Assembly (NCBI RefSeq): GCF_000156335.1
Contig: NZ_DS999213.1
Span: 2,088,214-2,152,213, forward strand
Direction of reading: 5' to 3'
Length of the DNA: 64,000 nt
Origin: Roseobacter sp. GAI101
Lineage (GTDB): Bacteria; Pseudomonadota; Alphaproteobacteria; Rhodobacterales; Rhodobacteraceae
In this document: positions 27,645 through 37,121 of the stretch, one piece after another
How the letters are laid out: each line of letters starts with the position of its first letter
Position numbering within the stretch: the first letter of the stretch is position 1
Made by a program: the position numbers and the translations under genes
Notes under the pieces: model-generated
What the model saw: only the letters and a program-made list of their open reading frames with translations
Told to the model about the DNA's origin: nothing
The model's database searches: none

Positions 27645-28820
27645 ATGATGCGAACATTCGGAAAATGGCTGGGGCGGATCTTGTTGGCGCTGATTCTGGC
27701 GGCAGTGGTCGTCGGCCTGTGGAAACGGGACGAGATCACGCGGCTGATGGCGGTCAATTCGCTGTTCTCACCCGAAAAGATCGTCTTCAACTTCAGCCAC
27801 ATGGATCAGGCGTTTCTGTCCACCCCTGTGCCCCGCGGCGATGGCCCCACCGCCGAATTGGGCTATGGCGATGAATTCACCTTGCCGCCGCAGGTAAATG
27901 ACTGGATCACCGCGCGCGATGTCACCGCACTTGTCGTTCTGAAGGACGGGCAGATCGTTTACGAGGATTACTACAAGGGAACGAACCCCGATGACCGGCG
28001 GATCAGCTGGTCGGTCGCCAAAAGCTACTTGTCAGGTCTGGTCGGCATCTTGTTGGACGAGGGGCAGATCGGGTCGCTGGATGACCAGGTCACCCAATAT
28101 GCGCCAAGCTTGATCGGAACGGCCTATGACGGGGCCACGATCCGCAACGTGCTGAACATGGCCAGCGGCGTCACCTTTGACGAGGATTATCTGGACAAGG
28201 ATTCGGATATCAACCGCATGGGCCGTGTCATTGCATTGGGCGGCACATTGGATGATTTCACCGCCGAGCTGACGGATCGCTTTGCCGCGCCCGGTCAGCA
28301 GTGGCAATATGTGTCGATCGACACCCACGTGATCGGGATGGTCGTGCGCGGGGCGACAGGGCGTTCGGTGCCTGATTTGCTCAGCGAAAAGGTGATTGTG
28401 CCGATGGGGCTGGAATACGAACCCTACTACCTGACCGACGGGGCGGGCGTGGGCTTTGTTCTGGGCGGGCTGAACCTGACCACCCGCGATTATGCACGCA
28501 TGGGGCAGATGTTCATGCAGGACGGGGCCTATAACGGCCGCCAGATCATCCCTGCGGCCTGGGTGGCAGCCTCGACGGCGGCATCGGCCCCCACTGCGGC
28601 GGGGGCGATCGGGTATGGCTATCAATGGTGGATCCCCAAAGGGGCTGCGGCAGGGGAGTTCATGGCCCGTGGCGTCTATGGCCAGTATATCTATATCAAC
28701 CGCGCGGCGGGCGTGGTGATTGCCACAAACGCCGCCGACCGGAATTTTCGACAATCAGGGGTCAGCGAACAGAACGTCGATATCTTTCGCCAGATCAGCA
28801 CCGCCTTGGAGGATATCTGA
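27645..28820 (+). CDS. Serine hydrolase, beta-lactamase class C-like
   Basis: A 391-residue protein with an N-terminal membrane anchor (about residues 9-26) and a class C beta-lactamase/esterase fold. Ser123 and Lys126 form the SxxK catalytic motif (SVAK). The rest of the domain probably faces the periplasm. It is likely an esterase, peptidase or 6-aminohexanoate-hydrolase-type enzyme rather than a true beta-lactamase. The start at 27645 follows AGGGAG. Its stop overlaps the next start (TGATGG). Confidence 0.85.
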   Translation: MMRTFGKWLGRILLALILAAVVVGLWKRDEITRLMAVNSLFSPEKIVFNFSHMDQAFLSTPVPRGDGPTAELGYGDEFTLPPQVNDWITARDVTALVVLKDGQIVYEDYYKGTNPDDRRISWSVAKSYLSGLVGILLDEGQIGSLDDQVTQYAPSLIGTAYDGATIRNVLNMASGVTFDEDYLDKDSDINRMGRVIALGGTLDDFTAELTDRFAAPGQQWQYVSIDTHVIGMVVRGATGRSVPDLLSEKVIVPMGLEYEPYYLTDGAGVGFVLGGLNLTTRDYARMGQMFMQDGAYNGRQIIPAAWVAASTAASAPTAAGAIGYGYQWWIPKGAAAGEFMARGVYGQYIYINRAAGVVIATNAADRNFRQSGVSEQNVDIFRQISTALEDI

Positions 28821-29203
28821 TGGAGCCTGAAGACAGTATAAACGTCCTGAATGGTGTCCTGGTGGTATGTGGCACCGATCCGGTAACGGGCTTCTTTCGC
28901 GACGGGCTGTGCAATACCTGCGCCGCCGATCAAGGCAGCCACACCGTCTGCGCCGTAATGACAGCCGAGTTTTTGGCCTTTTCGAAATATGTCGGCAATG
29001 ACCTTAGCACCCCGCGCCCCGAATTCGGCTTTGTCGGGCTGAACCCCGGCGATCCATGGTGCCTGTGCGCCGGACGTTTCTTGCAGGCAGCCGAAGAAGG
29101 CTGCGGGCCGAAGGTGCATCTGGAGGCGACCCACAAGCGTGCGCTGGATATCGTACCTTTGCAGGTGTTGCTGGCACATGCGATTACCGCAGGCGACGCA
29201 TGA
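28820..29203 (+). CDS. DUF2237 family protein
   Basis: This 127-residue protein fits the DUF2237 family by its LNGVLVVCGTDPVTGFFRDG start, CNTCAADQGSHTVCA and the PWCLCAGRF segment. Several conserved cysteines (CNTC, WCLC) could bind a metal. Function unknown. It overlaps both neighbours by a few bases, placing it in an operon with the serine hydrolase and the secreted protein downstream. Confidence 0.8.
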   Translation: MEPEDSINVLNGVLVVCGTDPVTGFFRDGLCNTCAADQGSHTVCAVMTAEFLAFSKYVGNDLSTPRPEFGFVGLNPGDPWCLCAGRFLQAAEEGCGPKVHLEATHKRALDIVPLQVLLAHAITAGDA

Positions 29204-29781
29204 AGGGACGGTTGCTTGCCCTGGCGCTGATCTGCGCCGCACTGCCTGCGACGGCCCAGCAAACGTTGCGCCCTCAGGAACAATCGCGTCTTGAACGGTT
29301 CGACCAGACCGCGGGCCGCGCCATGTTGCAGGCGTTTCAAACCGGATCCCCCGCAGATGTGGACGCGCTAACCCGGGCGCTGTCTGGCACCGCTCAGGTC
29401 GCCTTTGACGAAGGACTGGGCGGCGAATGGTCCTGCCGCACCATGAAGCTGGGCGGGCTGACCGGATTGGTCGTCTACAGCCCCTTCAAATGCCGCCTGA
29501 CGTTTCAGGGCGACGGCTATCTGTTCGAAAAGCTAAGCGGTTCGCAACGCACGCGCGGGTTTATTGCCCTGCGCGACGGGCGCGCGATCTATAGCGGCGT
29601 CGGCTATGTCGCGGGCAAGACGCCGCCTGACTACGCTGATCTGGCCGCTGATTACGCGGGCGACGGTGAGATACAGCCCGACATCGCGGTATTCGAACGC
29701 GTCAGCAACCAGCGCGCACGGCTGATGTTCCCGGCCCCGGTGGTGGAAAGCGACTTCGATATTCTTGAGCTGACACGATAA
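29200..29781 (+). CDS. Secreted protein of unknown function
   Basis: A 193-residue protein with a clear signal peptide (MKGRLLALALICAALPATA, cleavage near residue 19-20), so it is periplasmic. The mature part contains two cysteines (GGEWSCRTMKLG and SPFKCRL) that could form a disulfide. No family is recognised. It overlaps the DUF2237 gene by ATGA and its stop codon abuts the trpB terminator coming from the other strand. Confidence 0.8.
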   Translation: MKGRLLALALICAALPATAQQTLRPQEQSRLERFDQTAGRAMLQAFQTGSPADVDALTRALSGTAQVAFDEGLGGEWSCRTMKLGGLTGLVVYSPFKCRLTFQGDGYLFEKLSGSQRTRGFIALRDGRAIYSGVGYVAGKTPPDYADLAADYAGDGEIQPDIAVFERVSNQRARLMFPAPVVESDFDILELTR

Positions 29782-29805
29782 AAAAGGGCAGCGCGAACGC
29801 TGCCC
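29780..29805 (-). terminator. Intrinsic terminator of trpB
   Basis: On the minus strand GGGCAGCG-ttcg-CGCTGCCC (29805-29786), with a stable TTCG loop, is followed by TTTTTT (29785-29780). It lies 26 bases past the trpB stop. The plus-strand direction has no T-run, so it serves trpB only. Confidence 0.92.
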
Positions 29806-29831
29806 TGATGTATTCGTTGATGAAAGTCCGC

Positions 29832-31058
29832 TTAGACTTTCATGTCAAAGCTAAGCGCCTTGGCGACGGTAAAGATATCCTTGTCGCCACGCCCACACAT
29901 GTTCATGCAGATGATGTGGTCTTTGGGCAATTCCGGCGCGATCTTCATCACATGGGCCAGCGCGTGAGACGGCTCAAGCGCGGGAATGATCCCTTCAAGC
30001 TTGCAGCTGAGTTGGAAAGCCTCAAGCGCTTCGACATCGGTGATCGACACATATTGCGCGCGACCGATGTCATGCAGCCACGAATGCTCGGGCCCGATCC
30101 CGGGATAGTCCAGGCCAGCAGAGATCGAGAACCCTTCGAGGATCTGCCCGTCGTCGTCTTGCAGCAGATAGGTGCGGTTGCCATGCAGCACGCCGGGACG
30201 GCCGCCGGTCAGCGACGCACAATGCTCCATCTTTTCATTCACGCCCTTGCCGCCGGCTTCGACGCCGATGATGCCGACCTGTTTGTCATCGAGAAAGGGA
30301 TAGAACAGCCCCATGGCGTTCGACCCGCCCCCGATCGCAGCGATGACAGTGTCTGGGAACCGGCCCTCGGCAGCCATCATCTGTTCGCGCACTTCCTTGC
30401 CGATGATGCTTTGGAAATCGCGCACCATGGCGGGATAAGGGTGGGGACCGGCCACTGTGCCGATGCAATAGAAGGTATCGCGCACGTTGGTGACCCAATC
30501 GCGCAACGCATCGTTCATCGCGTCCTTCAGCGTGCCACGGCCTGACGTCACGGGAATGACCTCGGCCCCCAGCAGGCGCATGCGGAACACGTTCGGCGCT
30601 TGGCGCTCAACATCATGCGCGCCCATGTAGACGACACATTGCAGGCCAAACTTGGCACATACGGTCGCCGTGGCCACGCCGTGCTGCCCCGCGCCGGTTT
30701 CTGCGATGATCCGCTTCTTGCCCATGCGGCGGGCAAGAATGATCTGGCCCAGCACGTTGTTGATCTTGTGGGCACCGGTATGGTTCAGCTCGTCCCGCTT
30801 CATATAGACCTTGGCACCGCCCAGATGGTCGGTCAGGCGCTCGGCAAAGTACAGCGGGCTGGGGCGACCCACGTAATGGGTCCACAGATCGTGCATTTCA
30901 GCCCAGAAACTGTCGTCCGTCTTGGCTTTCTCATACTGCTCTTCCAACTCGAGAATAAGCGGCATCAGGGTTTCCGAGACGAACCGCCCGCCGAATTCGC
31001 CGAAACGACCGTTCTCGTCGGGTCCGGTCATGAAAGAGTTGAAAAGATCATTGGCCAT
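29832..31058 (-). CDS. trpB: Tryptophan synthase beta subunit
   Basis: This 408-residue PLP enzyme has the cofactor lysine Lys98 in HTGAHKINN, the GGSNA phosphate loop and the [14 protein letters not shown] start ([13 protein letters not shown]). It joins indole with serine to form tryptophan. It is transcribed alone with its own terminator; the asmA-like gene lies upstream in the same direction but is separated by a 159-base leader carrying the palindromic element shared with trpA. Confidence 0.97.
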   Translation of the reverse strand: MANDLFNSFMTGPDENGRFGEFGGRFVSETLMPLILELEEQYEKAKTDDSFWAEMHDLWTHYVGRPSPLYFAERLTDHLGGAKVYMKRDELNHTGAHKINNVLGQIILARRMGKKRIIAETGAGQHGVATATVCAKFGLQCVVYMGAHDVERQAPNVFRMRLLGAEVIPVTSGRGTLKDAMNDALRDWVTNVRDTFYCIGTVAGPHPYPAMVRDFQSIIGKEVREQMMAAEGRFPDTVIAAIGGGSNAMGLFYPFLDDKQVGIIGVEAGGKGVNEKMEHCASLTGGRPGVLHGNRTYLLQDDDGQILEGFSISAGLDYPGIGPEHSWLHDIGRAQYVSITDVEALEAFQLSCKLEGIIPALEPSHALAHVMKIAPELPKDHIICMNMCGRGDKDIFTVAKALSFDMKV

Positions 31059-31166
31059 GAGATGCTCCTTGCGCTTGGCATAGCCATAGCGCCCCCGTTC
31101 ACTTAGGTAAAGACGAGGACGCGGCGGCGATTTGACACGAAACGACCCGGCCCGATGCGGTGGCCG

Positions 31167-31206
31167 GGAAATTCGAACTTTCCGATACTGAATTTTTGAA
31201 AATTCC
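31167..31206. promoter_or_regulatory. Bipartite palindromic element upstream of trpB
   Basis: A second copy of the trpA-upstream element, matching at 35 of 40 positions after one deleted A. It contains GGAAATTCGAACTTTCC (imperfect palindrome) and GAATTTT-t-GAAAATTC, which is identical to the trpA copy. It lies 109-148 bases before the trpB start and 12 bases after the asmA-like stop. It could also fold in the asmA transcript, but it lacks a proper T-run. Confidence 0.6.
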
Positions 31207-31217
31207 GGGCAGCCACG

Positions 31218-33149
31218 CTAGTCGAACATCTTGAACAACTCGCGTTTCAGCTTGTCTTCCAGCTTGTCCTTGACGGCATCTTCAACCGATTGCCCGTCTT
31301 GCCGCTGAAGGCCCAGCCTTTCCTCCAGTTTTTGCTCCAGTCTGTTCTGGACTTTCGCCTTTTCGTCCGCAAAGTTCAGATCAAGCGCCGCTTGCAGGTC
31401 AGGTTTGATGCGAGGCGCAGCCCAAGGCCCGACAATGCGCACAGGCACGGCCAGACCGCGATCACCGTTCACGCGCAGCGCTTTTGGCGTCACGGTATAA
31501 TCAATCGTTTGCGCCCCAAGCCCCACCTGCCCTGTGCCGGTTGCCGTGAAATTGGGCAGCAGCATCAGCAGGTCGCCATTTTCCAGCACGCCATTTTCGA
31601 TCCCGAAGGTTGCCCCAAGCGAATCAAACACTGTCGTGCCCCCTTTGACGTCAAAATTCCCCATCAACGCATCCAGATCGATCCCGTCGATGCTGCCGCG
31701 CCCGATGTTGACGGCCCCCTTGCCGCCAAGCGACCGCATGATGGCATCCAGCGTCTGACCGCTGCCCAGGAACGACAGTTCGGCATCACCGGTGCCGCGG
31801 AACCGATTCAAGCCCGCAGTCTGCTGCAACAACGGCTGCATTGATACGCCCTGCGCTGCCAGCTTGCCCCCGACAGACAGGCCGCCACGATTGTTCACCA
31901 CGAACTCACCGCTGATCACACCGTCATAGGCGTTGATTTCGCGCAGTTCAGCCACCATGCGGGATCTGTCATTGCGCAGCAAAACGCGCGTTGCCCCCAA
32001 GGTAAGCGCGCCCAGTTCGACGCTGTCCGCCCTCAACGCGATTTCACCGTTGAAAGCTGCAAGCCCCGAAGCGTCAATCGCGGTCTTGGACCATCCCGAG
32101 GCGGACGAAGCCTCAGAGGTACCGCCGCCTGCAGTCTCGTTTCCCCCGAAGTCCGCCAGATTCAAGGCACCCGCGCTGAGCTGCGCGTTGATGTCAGGCG
32201 TGCCGTTCAGCGTGATATCCGCAGCACCGCGCAGCGTATTCCCACCAAGGTCCGCTGTCATCTCGCGTATTGCAAGACGGCGATCCGGTGTCATGGTCAG
32301 CTGCGCCCTGACGTCCATGGTGCGCCCCAACCCTTGGGGCAGATCAACACCCGCTGCCCCCAGAGACGCCAAAAACCGCCCGGTATCAGATGTTTTTATC
32401 CAAAAATCGCCCGCAACAGCCCCCGCAAGCCCCGCACGTCCGGTCAGGTTCGCGCCGCCGCCTTTGGTATCGATGCGCGCCTGCAAGGGCCGCACATCCC
32501 CGTTCAGAAACTGGTCAAAGCGGTCAATCGTGGCTTCGACCGACACCCTTTCCCCCGCAGGACGAAGTGCTGCATTGATCACGGCAGGGCCAGCGCGTTC
32601 GGACCAGTCCAGCGACAGATCGACCCCCTCGTAGCGCACCAGATCACTGCCTTCGGCGTCATAGATCAGCGTCGCGTCCGTGATGTTCAGCCGTTGGATC
32701 GTCAGCGGGCGCGGGGTGCTGGCCGGAGCCGTCGGCGCGGTTTCAATCTGCGCGTCGCCGCCCGCGTCGGTGAACTGCCAGCTGGCGCGGCCGTCGCGAC
32801 GCTGTTCCAACCGGATCGTGGGGCTTTGCGCTTCGATGTTGGTGATCTTGATCTCGCCACGGATCAGCGCCATGGCATCGACGCCAATCGCCGCATTGGC
32901 CGCCGACAGCATGGCACCGTCCTTGGCCCATGATGCATTACCCACCTCAAGCCCGTCTGCGTTGATCCCCAACACGGGCCAGAACGTAAGCCCGACATCC
33001 CCCGTGATGGCAACGTTGCGCCCCGTCAAATTGCGCAGCTGGTCCGCCGCCACTTTCGCAATCCGGTCCGCCGGCAGCAAGAACAGTGACCCGATCCCGA
33101 CCACGATGATCAGCAGAACCAGCCCGAACAGCCTGATAATCCATTTCAT
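31218..33149 (-). CDS. AsmA family protein
   Basis: This 643-residue protein has an N-terminal inner-membrane helix (residues about 4-22, [14 protein letters not shown]) and a long beta-rich periplasmic region with the AsmA C-terminal motif ([21 protein letters not shown]...[14 protein letters not shown]). AsmA-like proteins resemble bridge-type lipid-transfer proteins between the two membranes. The start at MKWIIR (33149) is preferred because the preceding frame has no ribosome site or membrane anchor. The C-terminus is charged ([14 protein letters not shown]). Confidence 0.9.
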   Translation of the reverse strand: MKWIIRLFGLVLLIIVVGIGSLFLLPADRIAKVAADQLRNLTGRNVAITGDVGLTFWPVLGINADGLEVGNASWAKDGAMLSAANAAIGVDAMALIRGEIKITNIEAQSPTIRLEQRRDGRASWQFTDAGGDAQIETAPTAPASTPRPLTIQRLNITDATLIYDAEGSDLVRYEGVDLSLDWSERAGPAVINAALRPAGERVSVEATIDRFDQFLNGDVRPLQARIDTKGGGANLTGRAGLAGAVAGDFWIKTSDTGRFLASLGAAGVDLPQGLGRTMDVRAQLTMTPDRRLAIREMTADLGGNTLRGAADITLNGTPDINAQLSAGALNLADFGGNETAGGGTSEASSASGWSKTAIDASGLAAFNGEIALRADSVELGALTLGATRVLLRNDRSRMVAELREINAYDGVISGEFVVNNRGGLSVGGKLAAQGVSMQPLLQQTAGLNRFRGTGDAELSFLGSGQTLDAIMRSLGGKGAVNIGRGSIDGIDLDALMGNFDVKGGTTVFDSLGATFGIENGVLENGDLLMLLPNFTATGTGQVGLGAQTIDYTVTPKALRVNGDRGLAVPVRIVGPWAAPRIKPDLQAALDLNFADEKAKVQNRLEQKLEERLGLQRQDGQSVEDAVKDKLEDKLKRELFKMFD

Positions 33150-33212
33150 TGCCCGTCTCCTTGCCGTTACAGGCCCTTTCCCAGACCCTTTGCATGGCTT
33201 ATAGCGCATTTC

Positions 33213-34583
33213 ATGAGCACAAACCCACCCAATCTACGCCCTGATCTTGCGCCCCAAGCGAAAATCAGTACCCCGTCCCGCCCCGGCCAGCCGACCATCG
33301 GCATGGTCAGCCTGGGCTGTCCCAAGGCGCTTGTCGATTCCGAACGCATCCTGACGCGCCTGCGGGCCGAAGGCTACGGCGTGTCGCCAGATTATGCCGG
33401 TGCCGACGCAGTGATCGTGAACACATGCGGCTTCCTTGATTCCGCCAAGGCCGAAAGCCTTGATGCCATCGGAGAGGCGCTCAAGGAAAATGGCCGCGTG
33501 ATCGTGACAGGCTGCCTGGGGGCCGAACCTGATTACATCCGCGAACATCATCCGCGCATTCTGGCCGTCACCGGCCCGCACCAATATGAGCAGGTCCTGG
33601 ATGCCGTGCACGCCGCTGTGCCGCCATCGCCCGATCCGTTCATCGACCTGCTGCCTGCCCAAGCCGTCAGCCTGACCCCGCGCCACTACAGCTATCTGAA
33701 AATCTCAGAGGGCTGTAACCACAAATGCAAGTTCTGCATCATCCCCGACATGCGCGGCCGCCTGCAATCGCGCCCCGCCCATGCGATCCTGCGCGAGGCG
33801 GAAAAGCTGGTGCAAGGCGGTGTGAAAGAACTGCTGGTGATCTCTCAGGATACATCGGCCTACGGGGTTGATATCAAACATGCCGAAGATCGCGGCCACC
33901 GCGCCCACATCACCGATCTGGCACGTGATCTGGGGTCGCTTGGTGCGTGGGTGCGGCTGCACTATGTCTATCCCTACCCCCATGTCCGCAACCTGATCCC
34001 GCTGATGGCAGACGGTCTGGTGCTGCCCTATCTGGATATCCCGTTTCAGCACGCACACCCCGATGTGCTGAAACGCATGGCCCGCCCTGCTGCTGCAGCC
34101 AAAACGCTGGACGAGATCGCAGCCTGGCGCGACACCTGCCCCGACATCACCCTGCGGTCGACCTTTATCGTCGGCTATCCCGGCGAGACTGAGGCCGAGT
34201 TCCAGACCCTTCTGGATTGGCTGGACGAGGCGCAGCTGGACCGCGTCGGTTGTTTTCAATACGAAAACGTCGATGGCGCGCGGTCAAACGCGCTGCCAGA
34301 TCATGTGCCGGACGAAGTCAAACAAGACCGCTGGAACCGGTTCATGGAGAAAGCGCAGGCCATTTCCGAGGCCAAGCTGGAAGCCAAAGTCGGGCGTCGG
34401 ATGGATGTGATCATCGACGAGATCGACGGCGATGCCGCAACTTGCCGGACGAAGGCCGACGCACCAGAGATCGACGGGAACCTGTTCATCGACGAGGGCT
34501 TCGAGGGGCTGTCGGTCGGCGACATCGTCACGGTCGAGGTCGAGGAAGCGGGCGAGTATGACCTGTGGGGTCGGGTTGTCTGA
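33213..34583 (+). CDS. rimO: Ribosomal protein S12 methylthiotransferase RimO
   Basis: This 456-residue protein has the UPF0004 N-terminal domain with SLGCPK and NTCGF cysteines, a radical SAM core with C168, C172 and C175 (CNHKCKFC), and a C-terminal TRAM domain. It methylthiolates the conserved Asp of ribosomal protein S12. [12 protein letters not shown] distinguishes RimO from MiaB. Divergent from the asmA-like gene with only about 60 bases between starts. Confidence 0.96.
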   Translation: MSTNPPNLRPDLAPQAKISTPSRPGQPTIGMVSLGCPKALVDSERILTRLRAEGYGVSPDYAGADAVIVNTCGFLDSAKAESLDAIGEALKENGRVIVTGCLGAEPDYIREHHPRILAVTGPHQYEQVLDAVHAAVPPSPDPFIDLLPAQAVSLTPRHYSYLKISEGCNHKCKFCIIPDMRGRLQSRPAHAILREAEKLVQGGVKELLVISQDTSAYGVDIKHAEDRGHRAHITDLARDLGSLGAWVRLHYVYPYPHVRNLIPLMADGLVLPYLDIPFQHAHPDVLKRMARPAAAAKTLDEIAAWRDTCPDITLRSTFIVGYPGETEAEFQTLLDWLDEAQLDRVGCFQYENVDGARSNALPDHVPDEVKQDRWNRFMEKAQAISEAKLEAKVGRRMDVIIDEIDGDAATCRTKADAPEIDGNLFIDEGFEGLSVGDIVTVEVEEAGEYDLWGRVV

Positions 34584-35231
34584 CGCGACCGAGGCCGGAT
34601 AGCCCCGGCGAAATGAGGCTCTCGAAGTTTTGATTGGTTTCGAGAGCGCCTTGGTCACGTGCCCTTTAGCAGAGCTTGCATCACAAACGGCTCTTCTCTT
34701 GCCAAAGTGACCGCCGCCCTGTTGGGCGGCATTTGGCGTACTCGCGACCATTGAAAATCAGAACGATCTATTCGCCTCTCAAGATACAATTCATCAAGGG
34801 CAGCGGAGGCACCTCTGCCTATTGGGCGAAGCAGGCTTAGCGTGGTTCACGTCGTCGCGAGCGAAGGTATACCCACGCCTCTCTCCGCCAGGACATCACT
34901 GATTTTGATGCCTCACCGGACATTCCTGACGAAGTGTTCGAAAGCCTTCAACATTATGGAAAAGCCCGAAGCCGAGGGTCGACCAGGCATTTCCCTATTC
35001 AGTTGGTATTTCATTCTGATCTGAAGTTGAAAAAGACCAAGGCGGTACCATCGGCATCTGCCCCACCCTGATGGCGTTTCGGGCAAACTCTGTCGCGAAG
35101 CACAACACAGCTACCCATTGGATGTTCTCCACACGAAATCGGCGAAGTGCCGCCTATGTAGTTTAAACCTCAACACAGAACCCTACATGTAGAGTTGCGA
35201 GTAAGACACCCACACCATTCACCTTGCAAAT
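34584..35231. other. Gene-free region between rimO and the LexA-regulated gene
   Basis: About 650 bases with lower GC than the surroundings and no gene I can support. A 9-base inverted repeat GCTCTCGAA/TTCGAGAGC (34618-34647) follows rimO without a T-run, and a GCCGCCC-tgtt-GGGCGGC hairpin lies near 34714-34731; either may end rimO transcription. The rest may be decayed coding sequence, but no family is recognisable. Confidence 0.45.
34618..34647 (+). terminator. Possible terminator hairpin after rimO
   Basis: A perfect 9-base stem (GCTCTCGAA with TTCGAGAGC) and a 12-base loop lie 35 bases past the rimO stop. There is no U-tract, so it may only stabilise the 3' end. Confidence 0.35.
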
Positions 35232-35257
35232 GTTCCGTTACTGTTCTATATATGTTC
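35232..35257 (+). promoter_or_regulatory. Tandem LexA operator (GTTC-N7-GTTC-N7-GTTC)
   Basis: GTTC occurs at 35232, 35243 and 35254, exactly 11 bases apart, which makes two overlapping copies of the alphaproteobacterial SOS box GTTC-N7-GTTC known from Rhodobacter sphaeroides. It lies 28-53 bases before the start of the next gene, overlapping the expected promoter (TATATAT at 35247-35253 could be part of the -10). This predicts LexA repression and induction by DNA damage. Confidence 0.8.
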
Positions 35258-35284
35258 CATAGTAAAATGCAGGAGGTTTCACGA

Positions 35285-35650
35285 ATGTCATATCAACCTC
35301 ACTTCCCCGGTATCTTCTCCTCCGATCAGGTGGCGGTTCCGGCGCATCATCACGATGACCGCCACGCGTTGCCTGCAACGCCAAAGCAGATGCAATATGC
35401 GACCGCCCTGGCCGCGAAAACCGGTGCGCAACTGCCTGACGGCATCGAAGCGGATCGGGCGGCTTTGTCGGCATGGATCGACGGCCACAATCCGAAACCC
35501 CTTGAGGGGCGCTTTGCCGATTATCCATCGTCCAAGCAGGTGGGTTTTGCCGAGCGTATTGCAAGGCTCAAGCGGACCCAGGTCCCGCAGGAATGTTTCC
35601 GCGATAAAACCATGATGTCGCGATGGATCGACAGTAACAAACCGCGCTAG
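35285..35650 (+). CDS. SOS-regulated small protein with duplicated 39-residue module
   Basis: A 121-residue soluble protein starting at 35285 after a strong AGGAGGT site. Residues 32-70 and 82-120 are two gapless copies of one 39-residue module with 12 identical positions, including KQ...A...A, Q-x-P, D and SxWID...P. The first 30 residues include HHHDD. I do not recognise the family with certainty. The tandem LexA box directly upstream predicts a role in DNA damage, for example binding DNA or a repair enzyme. Its function is open. Confidence 0.8.
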   Translation: MSYQPHFPGIFSSDQVAVPAHHHDDRHALPATPKQMQYATALAAKTGAQLPDGIEADRAALSAWIDGHNPKPLEGRFADYPSSKQVGFAERIARLKRTQVPQECFRDKTMMSRWIDSNKPR

Positions 35651-35689
35651 GGACTGTTACTGGGTCCGGCGCGACCTATATTCATAGAC

Positions 35690-36070
35690 ATGACCGACAA
35701 GACTAAAGTCCTTTATAACGCCAGTTGCGCCGTGTGCAGTCGCGAGATTGACCACTATGAACGGTTGAGCCAAGCGCAGGCTTTGGCGATCCAGTATGAC
35801 GATCTGAATGATGGCAGCCGGTTGGCTGAATGGGGTCTGACGCCGGATGAGGCTGCAAGACGCTTGCACCTGCGCAAGGACGGGCAGGTCTATGCGGGCA
35901 TTCCGGCCTTCATTGTCCTGTGGCAGGAAATCCCGCAGATGCGATGGGTGGCGCGGGTTGTCAGCCTTCCCGGCGTGCATGGTCTGGCGTGTGTGGTTTA
36001 TGACCATGTTCTTGCGCCGATATTGTACCGTTGGCACCTGAAACGGCAGCAAAAGGAGGAGCAGAGATAG
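35690..36070 (+). CDS. DCC family thiol-disulfide oxidoreductase (DUF393)
   Basis: This 126-residue protein has the DCC signature: YNASCAVCSREI with C13 and C16, the thioredoxin-like CxxC, near the N-terminus. Proteins of this family are thought to act in thiol exchange, but substrates are not known. It lies 39 bases after the SOS gene; readthrough from the LexA promoter is possible because no terminator separates them. Confidence 0.85.
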   Translation: MTDKTKVLYNASCAVCSREIDHYERLSQAQALAIQYDDLNDGSRLAEWGLTPDEAARRLHLRKDGQVYAGIPAFIVLWQEIPQMRWVARVVSLPGVHGLACVVYDHVLAPILYRWHLKRQQKEEQR

Positions 36071-36128
36071 CACGTGATGGCCAAAAGTCGTTCATGAAAA
36101 CAAAACCGTTTGGTGCTAGCATTTAATC

Positions 36129-36749
36129 ATGGCTTATCCTTATTCCCCAGCTGAAACCGTTGCCGATAGCACTGTACATGGGCTTGGGCTGGGCTTTGCG
36201 ATTCCTGGAACGTTTTTGCTGATGGATCATGCCGGCGTTCAGGGCGCACCGGTCATCGCGACCCTCGTTTACGCGATCTGCTTTATCCTGTCGCTGTCCG
36301 CATCGGCGATCTATCACACCTTGCCATTCGACAGGACCCGCCCGCTGCTTCAACGGGTCGATCACGCGGCGATATACTTCAAGATAGCAGGAACCTACAC
36401 TCCCATCGTCATGGTGATCGGGACCGGTTTTGCCTACGGCATCCTTGGCATCGTCTGGGTGCTGGCGATCATCGGCGCGGTGGCCAAGCTGCTGTTCTGG
36501 AGCGCGCAATCAAGGGCCTCGCTGGCCTTGTATCTGGCCATGGGCTGGCTGTCGGTTCTACTGATCTGGCCGATGTGGAATACATTGCCGGGTGTCGCGC
36601 TGGTGCTGATCGCCGTGGGCGGGCTGACCTATTCGCTGGGGACCATCGTCTATGCGCATCCCGGCATGCGGTTCCAGAACGCGATCTGGCACGGGTTCGT
36701 GCTGGCCGCATCCATCTGCTTTTTCTCGGCAATCGCGATTAGCCTATAG
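36129..36749 (+). CDS. Hemolysin III/TrhA family membrane protein (PAQR fold)
   Basis: This 206-residue protein has about seven membrane helices and the conserved Ser-His motifs of the family: SASAIYHTLPF (about residues 57-67), DHAAIYFKIAGTYTP (about 78-92) and WHGFVLAA near the C-terminus. The His residues resemble the zinc site of PAQR receptors. Family members modulate membrane energetics and lipid homeostasis; the hemolysin name is historical. Its end overlaps the convergent yigZ-like gene by 6 bases. Confidence 0.88.
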   Translation: MAYPYSPAETVADSTVHGLGLGFAIPGTFLLMDHAGVQGAPVIATLVYAICFILSLSASAIYHTLPFDRTRPLLQRVDHAAIYFKIAGTYTPIVMVIGTGFAYGILGIVWVLAIIGAVAKLLFWSAQSRASLALYLAMGWLSVLLIWPMWNTLPGVALVLIAVGGLTYSLGTIVYAHPGMRFQNAIWHGFVLAASICFFSAIAISL

Positions 36750-37112
36750 GCCGTTAGCCTCGGCCATCTCGTCCAGATACGCACGCACGCAGCTTTGCAC
36801 ATGGCGAAACCGGTCGCCGCCCAGATGCTTGCCACCGTACCACCGCGTCACGACAATCAGGTGATCTGACAGGCCCTCACGCTCCAACATGCGGATGATG
36901 ACCATGCCGGCCCCGGCTTCCCCGTCGTCACCCTTTAACGGGGTGCCGTCGGACAGGACGACGCCCCAAGTGTTGTGGGTGGCCTTGGCATAGGACTTGT
37001 CGCGCTTGAGTTCTTTCAAGGCCGCGTCGACGGCGTTTCGGTCTGACACAGGGCACCCCGAGACCGCATATTTCGACCCCCGGTCCGTGATGATCTGCCC
37101 AAGCTGCCGCAT
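36744..37112 (-). CDS. YigZ/IMPACT N-terminal domain protein (UPF0029), short form
   Basis: A 122-residue protein containing only the Impact N-terminal domain, with KATHNTWGVVLSDG, DDGEAGAGM and VVTRWYGGKHLGGDRF. Full-length YigZ is about 205 residues with a C-terminal ferredoxin-like domain that is missing here, a form common in this group. It may bind nucleic acid or ribosomes. It lies 9 bases after the M48 protease gene in the same direction. Confidence 0.85.
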   Translation of the reverse strand: MRQLGQIITDRGSKYAVSGCPVSDRNAVDAALKELKRDKSYAKATHNTWGVVLSDGTPLKGDDGEAGAGMVIIRMLEREGLSDHLIVVTRWYGGKHLGGDRFRHVQSCVRAYLDEMAEANGL

Positions 37113-37121
37113 TGAGACGCC

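Noticed and set aside
26264..27802. A 512-codon minus-strand open frame spanning pth end, DUF2332 and the serine hydrolase start
   Set aside because: It crosses three plus-strand genes joined by overlaps; no start site or domain supports it.
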